The position numbers were made by a program, and so were the translations under genes. The notes beneath the pieces are model-generated. The model worked only from the letters and a program-made list of their open reading frames with translations. It was not told the DNA's origin and searched no databases. From Sternotherus odoratus (taxonomy: Eukaryota; Chordata; Testudines; Kinosternidae), in assembly GCA_032164245.1 (NCBI GenBank), contig JAVMKO010000002.1:59429840-59493839 (forward strand): a DNA stretch of 64,000 nucleotides. The letters are read 5' to 3'. Positions 45,731-57,699 of this stretch are shown one piece after another; positions within the stretch are counted from its first letter, which is position 1; each line of letters starts with the position of its first letter.

Positions 45731-46734
45731 CCAGGTACCAGGGCCGGCGACAGAAATTTTGGGGCCCCCTACTCTGATCGTTTGGGCACCCCCCAGCCTA
45801 TTCTCCATCCCCCCCTGCCTGACCCGGCCCACCCAACCTAATCTCCTCCCCAAGCCTAACCTCCTCCCCTCCCCACCCATCCCTGCCTGGCCCACCCTGC
45901 TGTTGGGGGTGATCTTCCTTTACCCCCACCCAGCCTCCCCCCATCTCTAACCGCCTTCCCTCCCCCACCCCTGCCTGGCCCGGCCCATCCACCGAACCTA
46001 ACCTCCTCCCCTCTCCCACTCCCAACCCAGCCTCCTGCCCCCCATGCCTGACCCGCCCAGCTCAGCCTCCCCCCCACCCAAACCTCCTTCCCTCCCGCAC
46101 CCACGCCTCGCCCACCCCATCCAGCCTAGTCTCCTGACCCCCTCCCCGCCCGCCCAGCCTGGCCTCGCCGCCAGCTACCAGACATACCTGGGGTGGGGGT
46201 GCGACCCAGCGGTGGCCGCAGCATCGCTCCCGGCTGCCGGCTCCTGTGGGCTTGGCGCTCTGCGGCTGCCCCGCTTCCCCCCGCTGGGCTCCCGGCCCCG
46301 GGTTTCCCCAGCCCCGCTCACTGGCCCCCGCCCCCGCGGAGCAGCGCTCCCGGCCAGTCCTCTGCAGCCGCTGGGGCAGCCGATGGAGCCGGCATCCTGT
46401 GGTGCCGTCGGGGGGGCTCCCCCCCCCGCCAATGGCTGGCCCGGCTCTTGCTGCAGGTGGGTCGGGGGAAGCGCTGCAGCCGGGGGTGCCTCGGGGCGGC
46501 TCCTGGGGCGCGGGACGAGCCGCCAGCTGAAGGGCTTGGGAGGCAGCCGGCCACTGACACGCGGACACAGCCCGGGAAAGAGCGTCCAGGGAGATGTGGT
46601 GCCCAGTGTGCGACAAGGGGGGATGACTATGGGTACAGCTGTGTACTGGGCCCCGGACTTAAGGGGGCCTCCTTAAGTCTGGGGCCCAGTACAGCTCTAC
46701 CCGTAGTACCCCTGTCGCCGGCCCTGCCAGGTAC
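45731..46734. mobile_element. hAT-type element (45739-46726) with perfect 8-bp TSD
   Basis: Ends cagggccggcgacag and ctgtcgccggccctg form a perfect 15-bp inverted repeat. Exact ccaggtac duplications lie at 45731-45738 and 46727-46734. A long near-palindrome (agctgtgtactgggcccc ... ggggcccagtacagct, about 46635-46696) sits just inside the right end. The interior is a C-rich degenerate repeat (45780-46150) plus CpG-rich sequence (46190-46560). The long open frames on both strands there show no domain. Confidence 0.92.
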
Positions 46735-46789
46735 AACATCAATGGGCACAGATTAAGAACCTAAACAGAGATAGTGATGTGCACTGTCA

Positions 46790-47650
46790 TGTAAGAATAT
46801 AAGAACAGCCATACTTAGTCAGGCCGATAGTGCATCTAGCCCTGTATCCTGTCTTCCGACAGTGGTCAGTGCCACATGCTTCACATGAATAACTAGAACA
46901 GGGCAATTTATCAGGTGATCCTTCCCATTGTCCAGTCCCAGCTTCTGAGAGTCAGAGTCTAGGGATACCCAGAACATGGCTTGCATCCCTGACCATCTTG
47001 GCTAAGCCATCGATAGAATTATCCTCCATGAATTTATCTAATTCTTGTTTGAACCCCGTTATATTTTTGACCTTCACAACATCCCTTGGCAGTGAGTTCC
47101 ACAGATTGACTGAGTGTTATGTAAAGAAAAACTCTCTTATGTTTGTTTTAAACCTGCTGCCCATTCATTTCATTGGGTGACCCCTGGTTCTTGTGTTATG
47201 TGAAGAAGTAAATAACACTTTATTTACTTGCTCTACACCATTCATGATTTTATAGACCTTGATAATATTCTCCCTTAGTCATCTCTTTTCTAAGATGAAC
47301 AGTCCCAGTCCTTTTAATCTTTCCTTGTAGGGAAGTTGTCCCATGCATCTAATGATTTTTCTTGCTTTTCTCTGTACCTCTTCTAATTCTAGAATATCTT
47401 TTTTGAAATGTGGTGACCAGAAGTGCATGTAGTATTCAAAGTGTTGGCATACTATGGATTTACATAGTGGTAAATAGATATTTTCTGTCTTAATATTTAT
47501 CCCATTCCTAACATTCTGTTAGCTTTTTTCACAGCTGCTGCACATGAGTGGATGTTTTCAGAGAATGCTGCACTATGACTCCGCGGTCTCTTTCTTGCGT
47601 GACAATAGTTAATTTAGAGTCCATCATTTTTTCCTGTATTTTAACATGCC
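46790..47650 (-). mobile_element. Old CR1 LINE 3' portion
   Basis: From the 3' end (aagaacagccatacttagtcagg, tatcctgtcttccgacagtgg) back through degenerate ORF2 coding sequence to about 47650 (ttaatttagagtccatc). The reverse-strand protein is broken by stops. Sequence around 47280-47460 still matches the CR1 C-terminal coding region. Confidence 0.75.
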
Positions 47651-49235
47651 ATACAAGATGTTCTGCACACATTTTCACCAGTAGAGGGCACCACACACCT
47701 CAATAAAATAGACTTATATGTCCACTTAAATACGCCTTTTGAAGAAAGAGAGAGTTAGGAATGGAATCTTTATCCCACCCTTTTTAGGAACATGTGCTGC
47801 CACAACGGTAAAGCTGGTTTCATGAGCACAACTTCTTTGAGATTTTTTCTGTTGAGCGTTACCACAATTCCAAACACAAATTCTCCTAGCCAGTTCTTAA
47901 ACCCATATCCATTGCAGTGGCCCCAGCAGTGGGGCTTGTGGGCATCACTGAAGAGTGTGAGCATCTAGGCTCTTAGACAATGAATGGGAAGAGATTGGGG
48001 CCTTAGACTGTAGGGAGGCATCTGTCTCTACTTGTGATTCACAAACTGGGGAAGATAGGCAGTCAACAGACTACATCATATTCTGGGCCTGATCCGCTAG
48101 GCATGCTCAGAGGGTGCCTACTGTATTGGGCCCCTCAGGCAATTTCACATAGGGTGAGGATCTGGCCCTATGAAGGCTAAGCTTTGCTAATTATATAAGT
48201 GGCAAGAATAAGGGCATACAGCTAGCCTGCTTACCTTCTATTTTAATCCCCAGGCAGATTAACAAGCACAGCTGGTCCCTAGTTGAACTGCCTGATTGGA
48301 CAAACTTCCTGATTGGCTGAGGGGATCAGCAGATCAGCAGCACCATGAGGAAGATTCTGGCTGCTCAAAACATTTACCTATCATTACGTTAGCTTCTGTT
48401 CCTTCCCAGAAACCAGCCTTGCTCTTGCTTAGGTAACCTGGCTTTGATTTCTAACTCTAGCCATAATCCTCTGCTTTGACTCTTTGCCCCTGACTCTAGC
48501 CCTGGCCCTTAGCTCTAACTCTTGGCTAGCAACTCCTGTTTTAATCACTAGGCCTGACTCCTGCTCCAACCAGTAGTCATAACTGCCCATGCCCTAGTCA
48601 CCTGACAATAGATGAGACTGAAATTGGAAAATTCATTTGTAGTTGAGCATATGCTCTTGGGCTTCAAGGGTTTATGCAAATCCATTCGTTAGTTTCACTT
48701 CATATGAGTTTGCACCATTGGGACCATATCCTGTAATCCCTGCACACAGAGAACTTCCTTTGTTTTCAATGAGTCCAATGCATGCTGGTTTTGAAGTTTG
48801 CATCCCGTGCACTGCAGAGTTAACCCCACAACGTGGAGTACAGCTTTGTATAAACCAGGCAAAATCCATGTGGTGGTTGCTATTAAATAGTCAATTGTGT
48901 GGTAAGTGGTAGTAAATGGCACATTTTTAGTGGGGATCACTGTGAATCTTGTGTAGCTTTGGCAACAGGCAATAATAAGCCTGGGCCACATTTGATAGAA
49001 ACGTGCATGAATTTTTCAGTGAAGTTGGGTCAAGGTCTCAGTTTTAAGAGCAGTTTCTTTTTAACTTTTTTGGTTTAACCTAGTTTGAATCTCCTGCCAA
49101 CATTTTTTTCACATTTTGTTGCTTGTCACACATCAAAAGGACATTATTGTACAAAAAGAAACTTACCACTACTAAACTTGAAAAGGAAGTTTTATCACAG
49201 TTTTCCTACCAACTAATATCTGACCTTGTTACCTT
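47651..49235. other. Intergenic with a CTCTGACT-type degenerate tandem tract
   Basis: 48430-48610 repeats phrases such as tgactctagccctggccct and ctctaactcttgg, a decayed tandem (about 6-20-bp period). 48080-48175 repeats in part the motif at 10970-11060 (ctcagg...gggcccc). No gene is seen. Confidence 0.4.
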
Positions 49236-49420
49236 TTAACTTCCAGGCCTTGGAAGATAGAAAAAAATTGGGTTTGTTTAGTTTGGAGAAAAGAAGACTG
49301 AGAGGGTACATGATAACAGTTTTCAAGTACATAAAAGTTTGTTACAAGGAGAAGAGAGAAAAATTGTTCTTCTTAACCTCTGAGGATAGGACAAGAAGCA
49401 ATGGGCTTAAATTGCAGCAA
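49236..49420 (+). mobile_element. CR1 LINE coding fragment
   Basis: gggtttgtttagtttggagaaaagaagactgagagggtacatgat corresponds to the L-G-L-F-S-L-E-K-R-R-L-R-G segment found in the 13639 frame at residues about 457-470. It is short and lacks the 3' end. Confidence 0.75.
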
Positions 49421-51578
49421 GTGACCTGCATTAGGGGACCTGTGCTGGGGCTCCATTCCCTTTCCCTAGAAATTTTCAAACTTTTTGATGGTCATTCTGA
49501 ACCTAAGTCAAACCAAACTTTGAACTATTGAAACCCTTCGTAAAATAGAATTCTCTTACTCTGTCTGACTCAACTTCAAAGACACAAAAGGGGAGTGTAA
49601 AGGGATTCCACTCACTGTAGCTGCACCTCCTTGTGGCTGGATCCAGGAATTAGGTTTTGCCCCATCTGTTTCTCCCTTCTGACAGTTGTCCATGCTCTAC
49701 TCCCTCTCTACTCCTCGATCTGACTCAGGGTCCTCCCTTTTCATGACTTGCCCCCCCCCTCCCCCAGCCAAGTCACTATGTAGTCTCCTTCTGTTCCCCT
49801 TCCAAGATAGCAAAGACCCACCCAAAAAGCTATCCATGTGTCATTTCAGGCAGTTTTCTGTTTCAACTCCTCGTCCTGTGTCTCTGCAGCTGGAGCCTTA
49901 GCAACTGAGATTATTCTGGCTTTCCTAGTTACATGGGACAGGGCCGTCATTGAAGTTGTCTAGAAACGCACAAATTTCACCTGTTCCATTTCTTTCCCTC
50001 CCAACCTCCTTCCTCCCTAACCACCTGAACCCAGACAGAGAAGATGTGTGCCCAGGCCAGTGGAGAGAATCAAAGTGAAGTTAGAGAATTCCAGTCTAGT
50101 GATTCCAGCAGAACCCCCTAGTGATCCCAGTGGCAGTCTGAGTGTTTTGCTCTCTGGGAGCTGAGCCCAAGGATTTAGGGGAGGGGTGATCCTCTGCTGG
50201 GATGAGGGTGATGCAGGAAAAACCATTTACTAATAGAACTTTGAGCTTTTGGCCACTGAAATGTTAATGGATCAAAATCCCTCTCCAAGCAATGGGAAGC
50301 TGGCTTGTTTAGCTAGGTGATTCCTTGGGGCTCTGCTGAACCTGCCAGTTACTAGCTTCTGCACTCGCCCTGCCTGAACAAAAAGCAGCAGCAATGCTGG
50401 ACACTCCCTCTCTGGCTGGATAATCTTGGCAGATGAGTTTATTTTGTTATCACTCACCAGCTTTATTGGTTTCTCTAGCTGTTATGGGGCAGGCAAGGGG
50501 TTTCTTGGCTGCACTGGTTACATGAGGCAGAGCAAGGATCCCCCCTACTTCTTAAACTGGCATTTGGATGCTCCTCTACTCTCCCTTCAGGGCTCTGCTT
50601 CACTGGGCATACACAGCCCAGATTCCTTTAACCCCAACCCCTGCCTGAGTTGTCCTGGGCAGAGTGAACCTGCCTCCCCCAGAGCAGACATTGTCTGGAG
50701 AAAAGGTTTCCATGGAACTCATTCCACCGTGCCCACCGAGGGGCAATTTGGTCTCTCCAGCCATAGATAAAGTTATTCTTTGTACTGATCAAATCCCAGC
50801 AGAGGATCACCCCTCCCCTAAATCTTTGGGCTTCTACTGGTGGGGATTTGAAAAAGCACACTAGCATTACATTAAAATACCAAAGCGTGACAAGACGGTT
50901 ATCAAGGGCAGAGGCAATCTATCCACCACTAAATCAGGTTGAGGGTATTCTTTGCACTTTATATGAGATCAAGGCTTTTCACAATCTTACACCAGAACTT
51001 AAATCGGAAGCTGATAGCTTCCAAAAAAAAAAAAACATTTCAGACTTTGTGTCTTATCAGAAAAATCTTATCAGAAATTAATGGTGGGAGAAAAAATATT
51101 TGAGTCTGGATCTTGACATTCAAATGTCTCACAGTTTACTTAAAGGCCTTCAAGATGCTTATTGGAAGTATGGTGTTCTTGATTCATTGCATGTAAAGAA
51201 GCTGGTGCTTCACACACTGGAATGTTAGGAATATCCATGCAGTTCAAAAAGAAACCATCTTCACGTAATGCCAGGTGAACTTGAGAAGAACAAAGTTCCT
51301 GAAAGTGTTTGAATGCAAAGTTTTTAACCCCATCTTAGATACGCTATTAACCCAATTGGACACTAGGAGGTGTAAGTATGAGAGGTGGAGAAAGGCTTGC
51401 TTTTTCCGCTGCTGTCTTTTCAGTTTCTCATCCATGAAGACCTTCAGAGGCACATGCCTAGTTAGTTTAGTCTGGGAAAACACTGTGAAACCATTCTGCT
51501 GAATGTTTTCTTTTTAATAAAGATGTGACCTACTTTTTCCACAATAACCTGTATTGGGTTCATTGGGCCTTAATCAAT
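49421..51578. other. Intergenic, no recognised element
   Basis: Open frames are short and overlap on opposite strands (for example 51244-51483 and 51275-51502). No family signs. Confidence 0.3.
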
Positions 51579-51725
51579 ACTGCATTACTCCAGTTCCTTA
51601 ATCAACACTGCATTACTCAAGTTTTACATAGGTGAAACCGCACTTAAGGGATACCAATGTAAAACTGCACTGAGCTCTTACAGTTTCACTGCATTTAGAG
51701 TGGAATAAAACTGGAGTAATGCAGT
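51579..51725. repeat. Small inverted-ended repeat (MITE-like)
   Basis: The left actgcattactccagtt and right aactggagtaatgcagt are a perfect 17-bp inverted repeat 147 bp apart end to end. An internal partial duplicate (cactgcattactcaagtt) follows the left end. Confidence 0.65.
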
Positions 51726-51732
51726 AGTGACT

Positions 51733-52024
51733 CAGGGCTTGCCTACACTTAAAAGGCTTGAGCTACAGGTGCACTGTTGTAGTATTTCAGTGTAGACATT
51801 ACCTATGCTGACGAGAGGAATTCTCCCATCAGTGTAGGTTATCTGCCTTCAAGAGGTGGTAGCTAGGTTGATCAAAGAATTCTTCCATCAAGCTAGCATG
51901 GTCTACATGGGGACTTAGGTTTGCTTAACTGCACTGTTCAGAGATGTGGATTTTTTTACACCCCTGACTGATGTAGTTAAACCACCCTAATTTTCTAGTG
52001 TAGACCAGGCCTCAAACCCACAAT
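51733..52024. mobile_element. hAT-like MITE
   Basis: The left agggcttgcctacacttaaaa and right ttttctagtgtagaccaggcct form an inverted repeat of about 20 bp. Internal gtagaca/tgtctac-like blocks are typical of turtle MITEs ending in gtctacac. No confident TSD. Confidence 0.6.
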
Positions 52025-52985
52025 GGCTAATTGCTTCTGTATCTCAAAAGACTTGAAAGGACCAATAGCTCTGTAAAATAACTCTGCATTTCTGTTATTG
52101 AATTTTGGAATACAACTTTGCTTAAAATCTGTACTAATTTTCAGCATGCAATTCACTTTGGTTAACTATTAGAAGTTCTTTAGAAAAATCCAAAAAGCTG
52201 CTCTTGCAGAAGGGGGATCGTTTTATTTTGGTTTGGTTTTGGCCTTCTCCGGTCACCTTCAGGATTTCCTCTTAGCAGCAGATTAGTGACAAAAGTCACA
52301 AAAGAAAAATAAGTCTGAGAAACGGAGAGAGATTTGTATTGAGTTTCTAATTCATATAAGGCCAGATTCTTCCAGTTCAGCCATAAATCCTGCCTTATAG
52401 TGCATGCACTCACTGACTTCAGGGAGCTGCTACTTGAAAGTGGCAGCATCTAGCCCAGTAACTTTCACATTATTAGTAAGCTTTCCTCTTTGAGATAACT
52501 TGTTTACTTTATATTTAAGGTAGCCCAACTGACCTACTTTTTTTAATGAGTTCCAAGTAGTAAGTCCCATTCAAGTAACCGCAGAAAAAATACACACTTA
52601 AAGATTCCAGTCCCTATTGAGCTCTAGAAATGTTTTATTGCTACTTATAGCCCTGGTTTAACATTTATTTAGGCTAGTAGATAATTAGCTCTCAGGTTAA
52701 GGCATCAGGATGATGCCCTATAACTTCTCTGATTAAAAGGGCGGGAACTCAGACAGGTATTTAACCATCCAGATGTATTAAAAAATTCAGTCAGGTAACA
52801 GCATGTAGAATGGGTTTGGTTCAGTGACGTCTTCCACCATTAACAATGCTTGGCTATGAGAAAATGCTGGGTTTTGGCCATTACTCAAGACTTCACATAA
52901 ACAGACATTCAGTTTAGTTGTCTTTGTTTTTCACACTAAAATACATACTGCAGGCCAAACAAAATAAATTTAAAAGATTATAAAC
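52025..52985. other. Intergenic, no recognised element
   Basis: Nothing supported. Confidence 0.3.
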
Positions 52986-52987
52986 CT

Positions 52988-53415
52988 GTTAGAGAGACAA
53001 GGGGAGGTGAGTAATATATTTAATTGGATCAGATTATGTTGTGGAAGGAACAAGTTTTTGAGCTACTCTGAACTCTCCTTCAGAGCTGGGGAAGGAAGCC
53101 GAATGTCTGAGCTAAATACAAGTTGGGACAGATCTTTAAACAGAAGGGGTAATGCATATTGGAGGCAGTCACTTGAAATGAAGTGGACAATTGGGGATTA
53201 GAGCGTTATGCATAAAGAGTTAGAAGTGGGCAACTAAAGGTAGCAGACAGTGTCATATGTTACAGATTGTTATAATGAGCCATAAATCCCATGTCCCTGT
53301 TAAGTCCTTGGGTTTGAAGAAAATCTCTCTGTAGCTTGAAAGCTTATGATGGCCACCAACAGAAGTTGGTCCAGTAAAAGATACTGTCTCACCTACCCTT
53401 GTCTCTCTCATATCC
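52988..53415. repeat. Dispersed inverted-ended repeat, second copy of the 23450 type
   Basis: It opens gagagacaaggggaggtgag and closes ctcacctacccttgtctctctc. It contains tgtagcttgaaagcttatg and accaacagaagttggtcc, as expected for the family seen at 23450-23612. It is longer because of intervening sequence. Confidence 0.6.
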
Positions 53416-54239
53416 TGGAGCCAACACGGTTGCAACAACACTACAATAAACCTGTCTATCAATACAACATCCCAGGGTATCACTTCTACAAAAAATTCCT
53501 AGTTAAGAGAAGATGATCAGTTCTGACCTTTTAAAAGTAGCTTTATTAAATGTGGTATACTTTAAATTATACTAGTCAGAATAGTTTCTAGCTTGCAATA
53601 GTATCCTGCTGTAATTCCTACCTCAAACTGCCAAATAATGTAAAAAGCATTGTGTGGGCCTACTGTGAAGCACTCAGCAGTGACCTCATTTCTCATTAAT
53701 TCTTTTTTTAAAGTCAAAGAGAGTTGAAGACATTCAGCACTTCATAGGAGTGGTCCCTGTTTAGCAATACTAGAATCCTTAGGTATGTTGTCTTTAGTCT
53801 CCTTTTTATTCCACTTTCTTGGCTTGCTAGCTATTTGGTTATTTCTTCTTTAGGCAAAAACTGCAGGGAAGTCTATATGCTGATTTCTCTTGAATCCAGT
53901 TTGGTTCAGGAAATCTCTCATAACCATTTGAAGTAAATATACGTAACAAGGTCATTCTAGTTCCAGAGTGACTACTAATTCTAATGTTAATTCCAGTTCT
54001 ACAGGTCTTCTCCATTTTAACTTTTATAAATGTGCCCACTGTAGCATATGTGAGATTCCATCCAGCCTCTTCTTCGATATACAAATGACCTACCTTCTCT
54101 CCTGGTCTTGTGCCCATTTCTTGCCTGCCAACAGCCTTTTCTCTCATCTTTTTGACCCTCCATCTACCACAAGTTTTGCAAAACCAGGAGCTGGAATTAA
54201 AGCACATCTTTCCAAGTTGGAGACAGCAGTAAGGGAATG
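53416..54239. other. Intergenic, no recognised element
   Basis: Overlapping opposite-strand open frames (53839-54207 - and 53968-54372 +). No features recognised. Confidence 0.3.
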
Positions 54240-54320
54240 TACTTTCTGTTATAGTCTGGTTGCGACAAAGTCAGATGCAGCCATGGATGGGGAACTGGGA
54301 AAGGCATTCTGTCTGGTTAG

Positions 54321-54737
54321 TTGGGTGAGCATGGGCCCTTGGAACAGCAGGGATCTTTTGGGCCTCATATGATTCATAGAGCCTCTTCCACCTGTGACTA
54401 CACAGTCCAGTTCCATGGAGATATCCCAGATACTGAGTTTCTTATTTTGTTCAAACACATTTTAGGAAGCTTCATTGTCATGAACCGTCTTGACCTGGGC
54501 CATCAGACTGCATATATTGATGTTCTTACTGCGACCTGCTAAGCCACATCATCCAGACAACGCAAAAACCTGTCAGTCACAGGTACAATATCTGCCAGTC
54601 TGAAAAATTGTAAGAACTTGGTGCTGATTGAAAAGTATGATGACCTGGGCCCCTCTAAGGCAGCCTGTATGTTGAAGATTAAGCAGGAGTTATTTGATAG
54701 AATTCCCTTCTCCGGGTATTCACAAAGTTCCTAAGTG
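54321..54737 (+). pseudogene. Possible retroposed coding relic, identity unknown
   Basis: One frame stays open from 54321 to TAA at 54540, then continues 64 codons to TAA at 54735. Product phrases include YTVQFHGDIPDTEFLILFKH, DLGHQTAYIDVLTATC and, after the stop, GTISASLKNCKNLVLIEKYD and KIKQELFDRIPFSG. Composition is protein-like and not low-complexity. The start is a TTG, so the 5' end is missing. A neighbouring frame (MDGELGKAFC at 54282) could be joined by a frameshift. I do not recognise the parent. It could be a decayed gene, a transposon protein or chance. Confidence 0.35.
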
Positions 54738-56245
54738 TGATACATATAGTACTGTAGTAAACAAAATGTGATACGTCTATCTACATCTTTATAAAAGTGT
54801 CTGCTTCTTTCCCTTTTTGGGAACAATTTCTTGGTAAAAGATCAATAAATGCCAGGTTAAGCACTGAGTTCATTTAATAAATTGCCACGTAAATATAAAA
54901 GTCTTATGTTTAGGGAGATTAAGCTGTTCAGGAAAGGTCATGTACAATTAGCTTCTTATTCACCCCCAAACATTTATGTCATCAGAAACAAAACTAAGAC
55001 AAGATTTGCCACAAATTAGTATCATGTATGCGGCTCTCCTGATTATTTTTTTTACCTTAGCTGGTATAAATTTTCATTTGCTCCACCAGCTGAAGATCTG
55101 CCTCTGGCTAAGTAATTGCAGTTCTGATACAAAAATGTCAGCAGTGATACAGTGTTGGTGTATAATTCCAGGTACCAAGCAATAACAAAACAGCATCCAT
55201 TCGTTGGTTGTTCTGATGATGAAATTTAGAGAAGGGCTCTTCATTAAAGAGATACACACCTATGACCACTCCCCAACTAATGACTGTTTGAACTACATCT
55301 TCAATCCAGAAACAAGGTGCTGTAAATTAAGACCTACTTTTTTTTTTACTTTTATAAAAGTGGTGGTCTTATCAGAAAAGTTTAAATAGCATGTTTATTA
55401 CAAAGGAAGATAAAAGGGAGGAATATATGCCACCTAATGACTGCACTGATTATCCAGAAAAATGTCAAATAATTATGGAAAGAAAAAACAGTTGACTTAA
55501 TGCTGGCTTCGCTGCTATTATTAACTGGCAATCCTTTCCTTGTTGAAGCTTTATTTTTAGCAAACAAGTTGCTTTGGGGGAGTTTAATCCACAAATTACA
55601 TGCAGACCATTAGACCATCCAGTTTCCGATAATTATTGTTGTTGAGATTATCAGACAGTATGGGGTAGAGAGGCTCTCAAGTAATGTTGTCACATCAAAC
55701 ATACATATTAACTACACTATAAATATTATTCAGTGTCTGACCAACAAAATAATGCATACTGAATATTGATCAATCTGCAGCACTTACCTTCATTTCTGAA
55801 TCTAAATGTTAAATATTTGCTTACAATTGAAAAACTTAGCTTCTCTTAAACGATGAATCATTAAGACAGGCTTGATCTCAGAACAATAATTATTGAGACA
55901 ATACAATTTTGCTTGGTTCCATGGGTTATGCTGTTTCTAATGAAAATAAATGTCATACATTTTAGCACAGGCATATTATTTTGATCCAGGAAGGTTGTAA
56001 AGAATCATGTTGACCACTGTCAGTTACAAATAGAAAAGCATCATTTATTTTACATTGAAATAATCCCTTATGCTTGTAGTTTGCAATTAATGGGTAAGAT
56101 ATGAGATAATAGCCTAGTTTTAGAAGTCACTGCATTGCTGTTTTTTTAATTTTGTTATACTAATACCTATCTGATGTGCATAACAACAAAGTATTAAGTT
56201 AAATCAACTGCTTAAAAGCAAGACAGAGGAGAAGAGATTGATCAC
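54738..56245. other. Intergenic, no recognised element
   Basis: AT-rich, nothing supported. Confidence 0.3.
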
Positions 56246-56249
56246 TTTT

Positions 56250-56865
56250 ATTCAGTGAGTCAGTGAAAATGATTCCTCACTCTCACAGACCTTGAGAAGC
56301 AGGTCAGTCCTCGCTTACAGGCAGCTCCCCAACGTGAAGCATATACTCATCAGCAACTACACACCACACTAACCCAGTGACCAATCAATGTGACAAACCC
56401 CATCGCCTACTCTGTCCCCATATCTACTCTCGTGACATCATCAGAGGACCCAACAATATGAGCCACACCATCAGGAGCTCATTCACCTGCACATCTATTA
56501 AAGTAATATATCCCATCATGTGCCAGCAATGGCCCTCTGCCATGTACATTGGCCGAACTTCAAAAACAGACTTCAAAGAGAAACTGTAGAGCTACAATTC
56601 ATTTGCAAATTTAACACCATTAATTTGTGCTTGAATAGGCACTGGGAGTGACTGGCTCACTACAAAAGCAATTTTCCCTCTCTTGGTATTATTGGGAGTG
56701 AACCACATCCATATCCACCCTGATTGAACTGGCCCTGTCAACACTGGTAAGGTAACTCCCTTCTCTTCATATGTTAGTATATTTATGCCCGCATCTATAA
56801 TTTCCACTCCACGCATCTGAAGAAGTGGGTTTTTTTACACACAAAAGCTTATTCCCAAATCTCCG
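56250..56865 (+). mobile_element. Degenerate Penelope-like fragment (GIY-YIG region and tail)
   Basis: The + strand encodes broken pieces matching the 38221 frame: CDKPHRLLCPHIYS (Cys-rich motif), VIYPIMCQQWPSAMYIGRTS (GIY-YIG signature), and ctacaattcatttgcaaattt of the 3' coding end. The tail catctgaagaagtgggttt ... caaaagcttattcc ends at about 56865, directly against an inverted LINE fragment. Frames are shifted and stopped. Confidence 0.8.
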
Positions 56866-57695
56866 AGTTCCTCCCTAAATGGTCGTTGAAGGATTTGCTC
56901 AAGGACTTCATCTACAACCATGGAATTACAGTTAAGGAGATCTTCAAAATGTGCTTTCCAGCGAGAATTCATGGCTTCATTGTCCTTCAGTAGTGTGGTT
57001 CCGTCCTTAGAGCGAAGAGGATTCATACCATGACAGATTGGTCCATAAACAGTAAGAAGCCACATGTATTGTGGATGTCCGCGAGATGTTGAAGTTCTTG
57101 CACTTTCTCAGACCACCATTTGTTCTTGAGTTCTCTGGTTTTACATTGTACTTCTGCCCTCGCCTTGGCACGGGCTTCTCTCTTTAAATTTCAATTTATG
57201 TCATTCTGCCAGGCACAAAATTCCAGTCTCTTCTCACTGAGTTGCTCAATTTCAGCATCATTCTCATCAAACTAATCCTGATGTTTTCTGGTTTGGTAGC
57301 CTATGGTTTCCTCACAGGCATTGATGATTACTGCTTTCAACTGGATCCAATGTTCCTCAGTTTCATCTGGAAACTCTGATGGGAGCTTTTCTTCTAAGAC
57401 TGCTTGGAAGTGGTCACGCTTAATAGGGTCATTCAAATCTTGAATCTTCAGCTTACTCCTGACCTGCTTCTTTTGCAGCCTCCATTTGGGAGTGATCTTA
57501 ATTTTCATTGTGGATCAGATAAGGTGATGATCAGTCCACCAGTCATCAGCACTTGTCATTGCTCTTGTGCGAAGAACATCACTATGATCTAGAGTACGAA
57601 CTATGATGTAGTCGAGGAGATGCCAGTGCTTTGACCTAGGGTGTCTCCAAGATGTTTTGAACTTTTCTTTTTGTCGGAAGAAGATGTTTGTAATA
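56866..57695 (-). mobile_element. Inverted 5' part of a non-LTR retrotransposon (twin-primed)
   Basis: The - strand reads PKWRLQKKQVRSKLKIQDLN ... HWIQLKAVIINACEETIGYQ (57272-57508), then VYGPICHGMNPLRSKDGTTL ... MNSRWKAHFEDLL ... RPFREELGDL (to about 56866). This is the linker between endonuclease and RT of the LINE whose RT follows on the + strand at 57700. The protein order continues across the junction only if this block is flipped. Confidence 0.75.
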
Positions 57696-57699
57696 ATTT

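Noticed and set aside
46044..46676. 210-codon frame and opposite 184-codon frame
   Set aside because: Both lie inside a hAT-type element, overlap each other and have skewed composition without motifs. Kept only as a note that the CpG block could be captured DNA.
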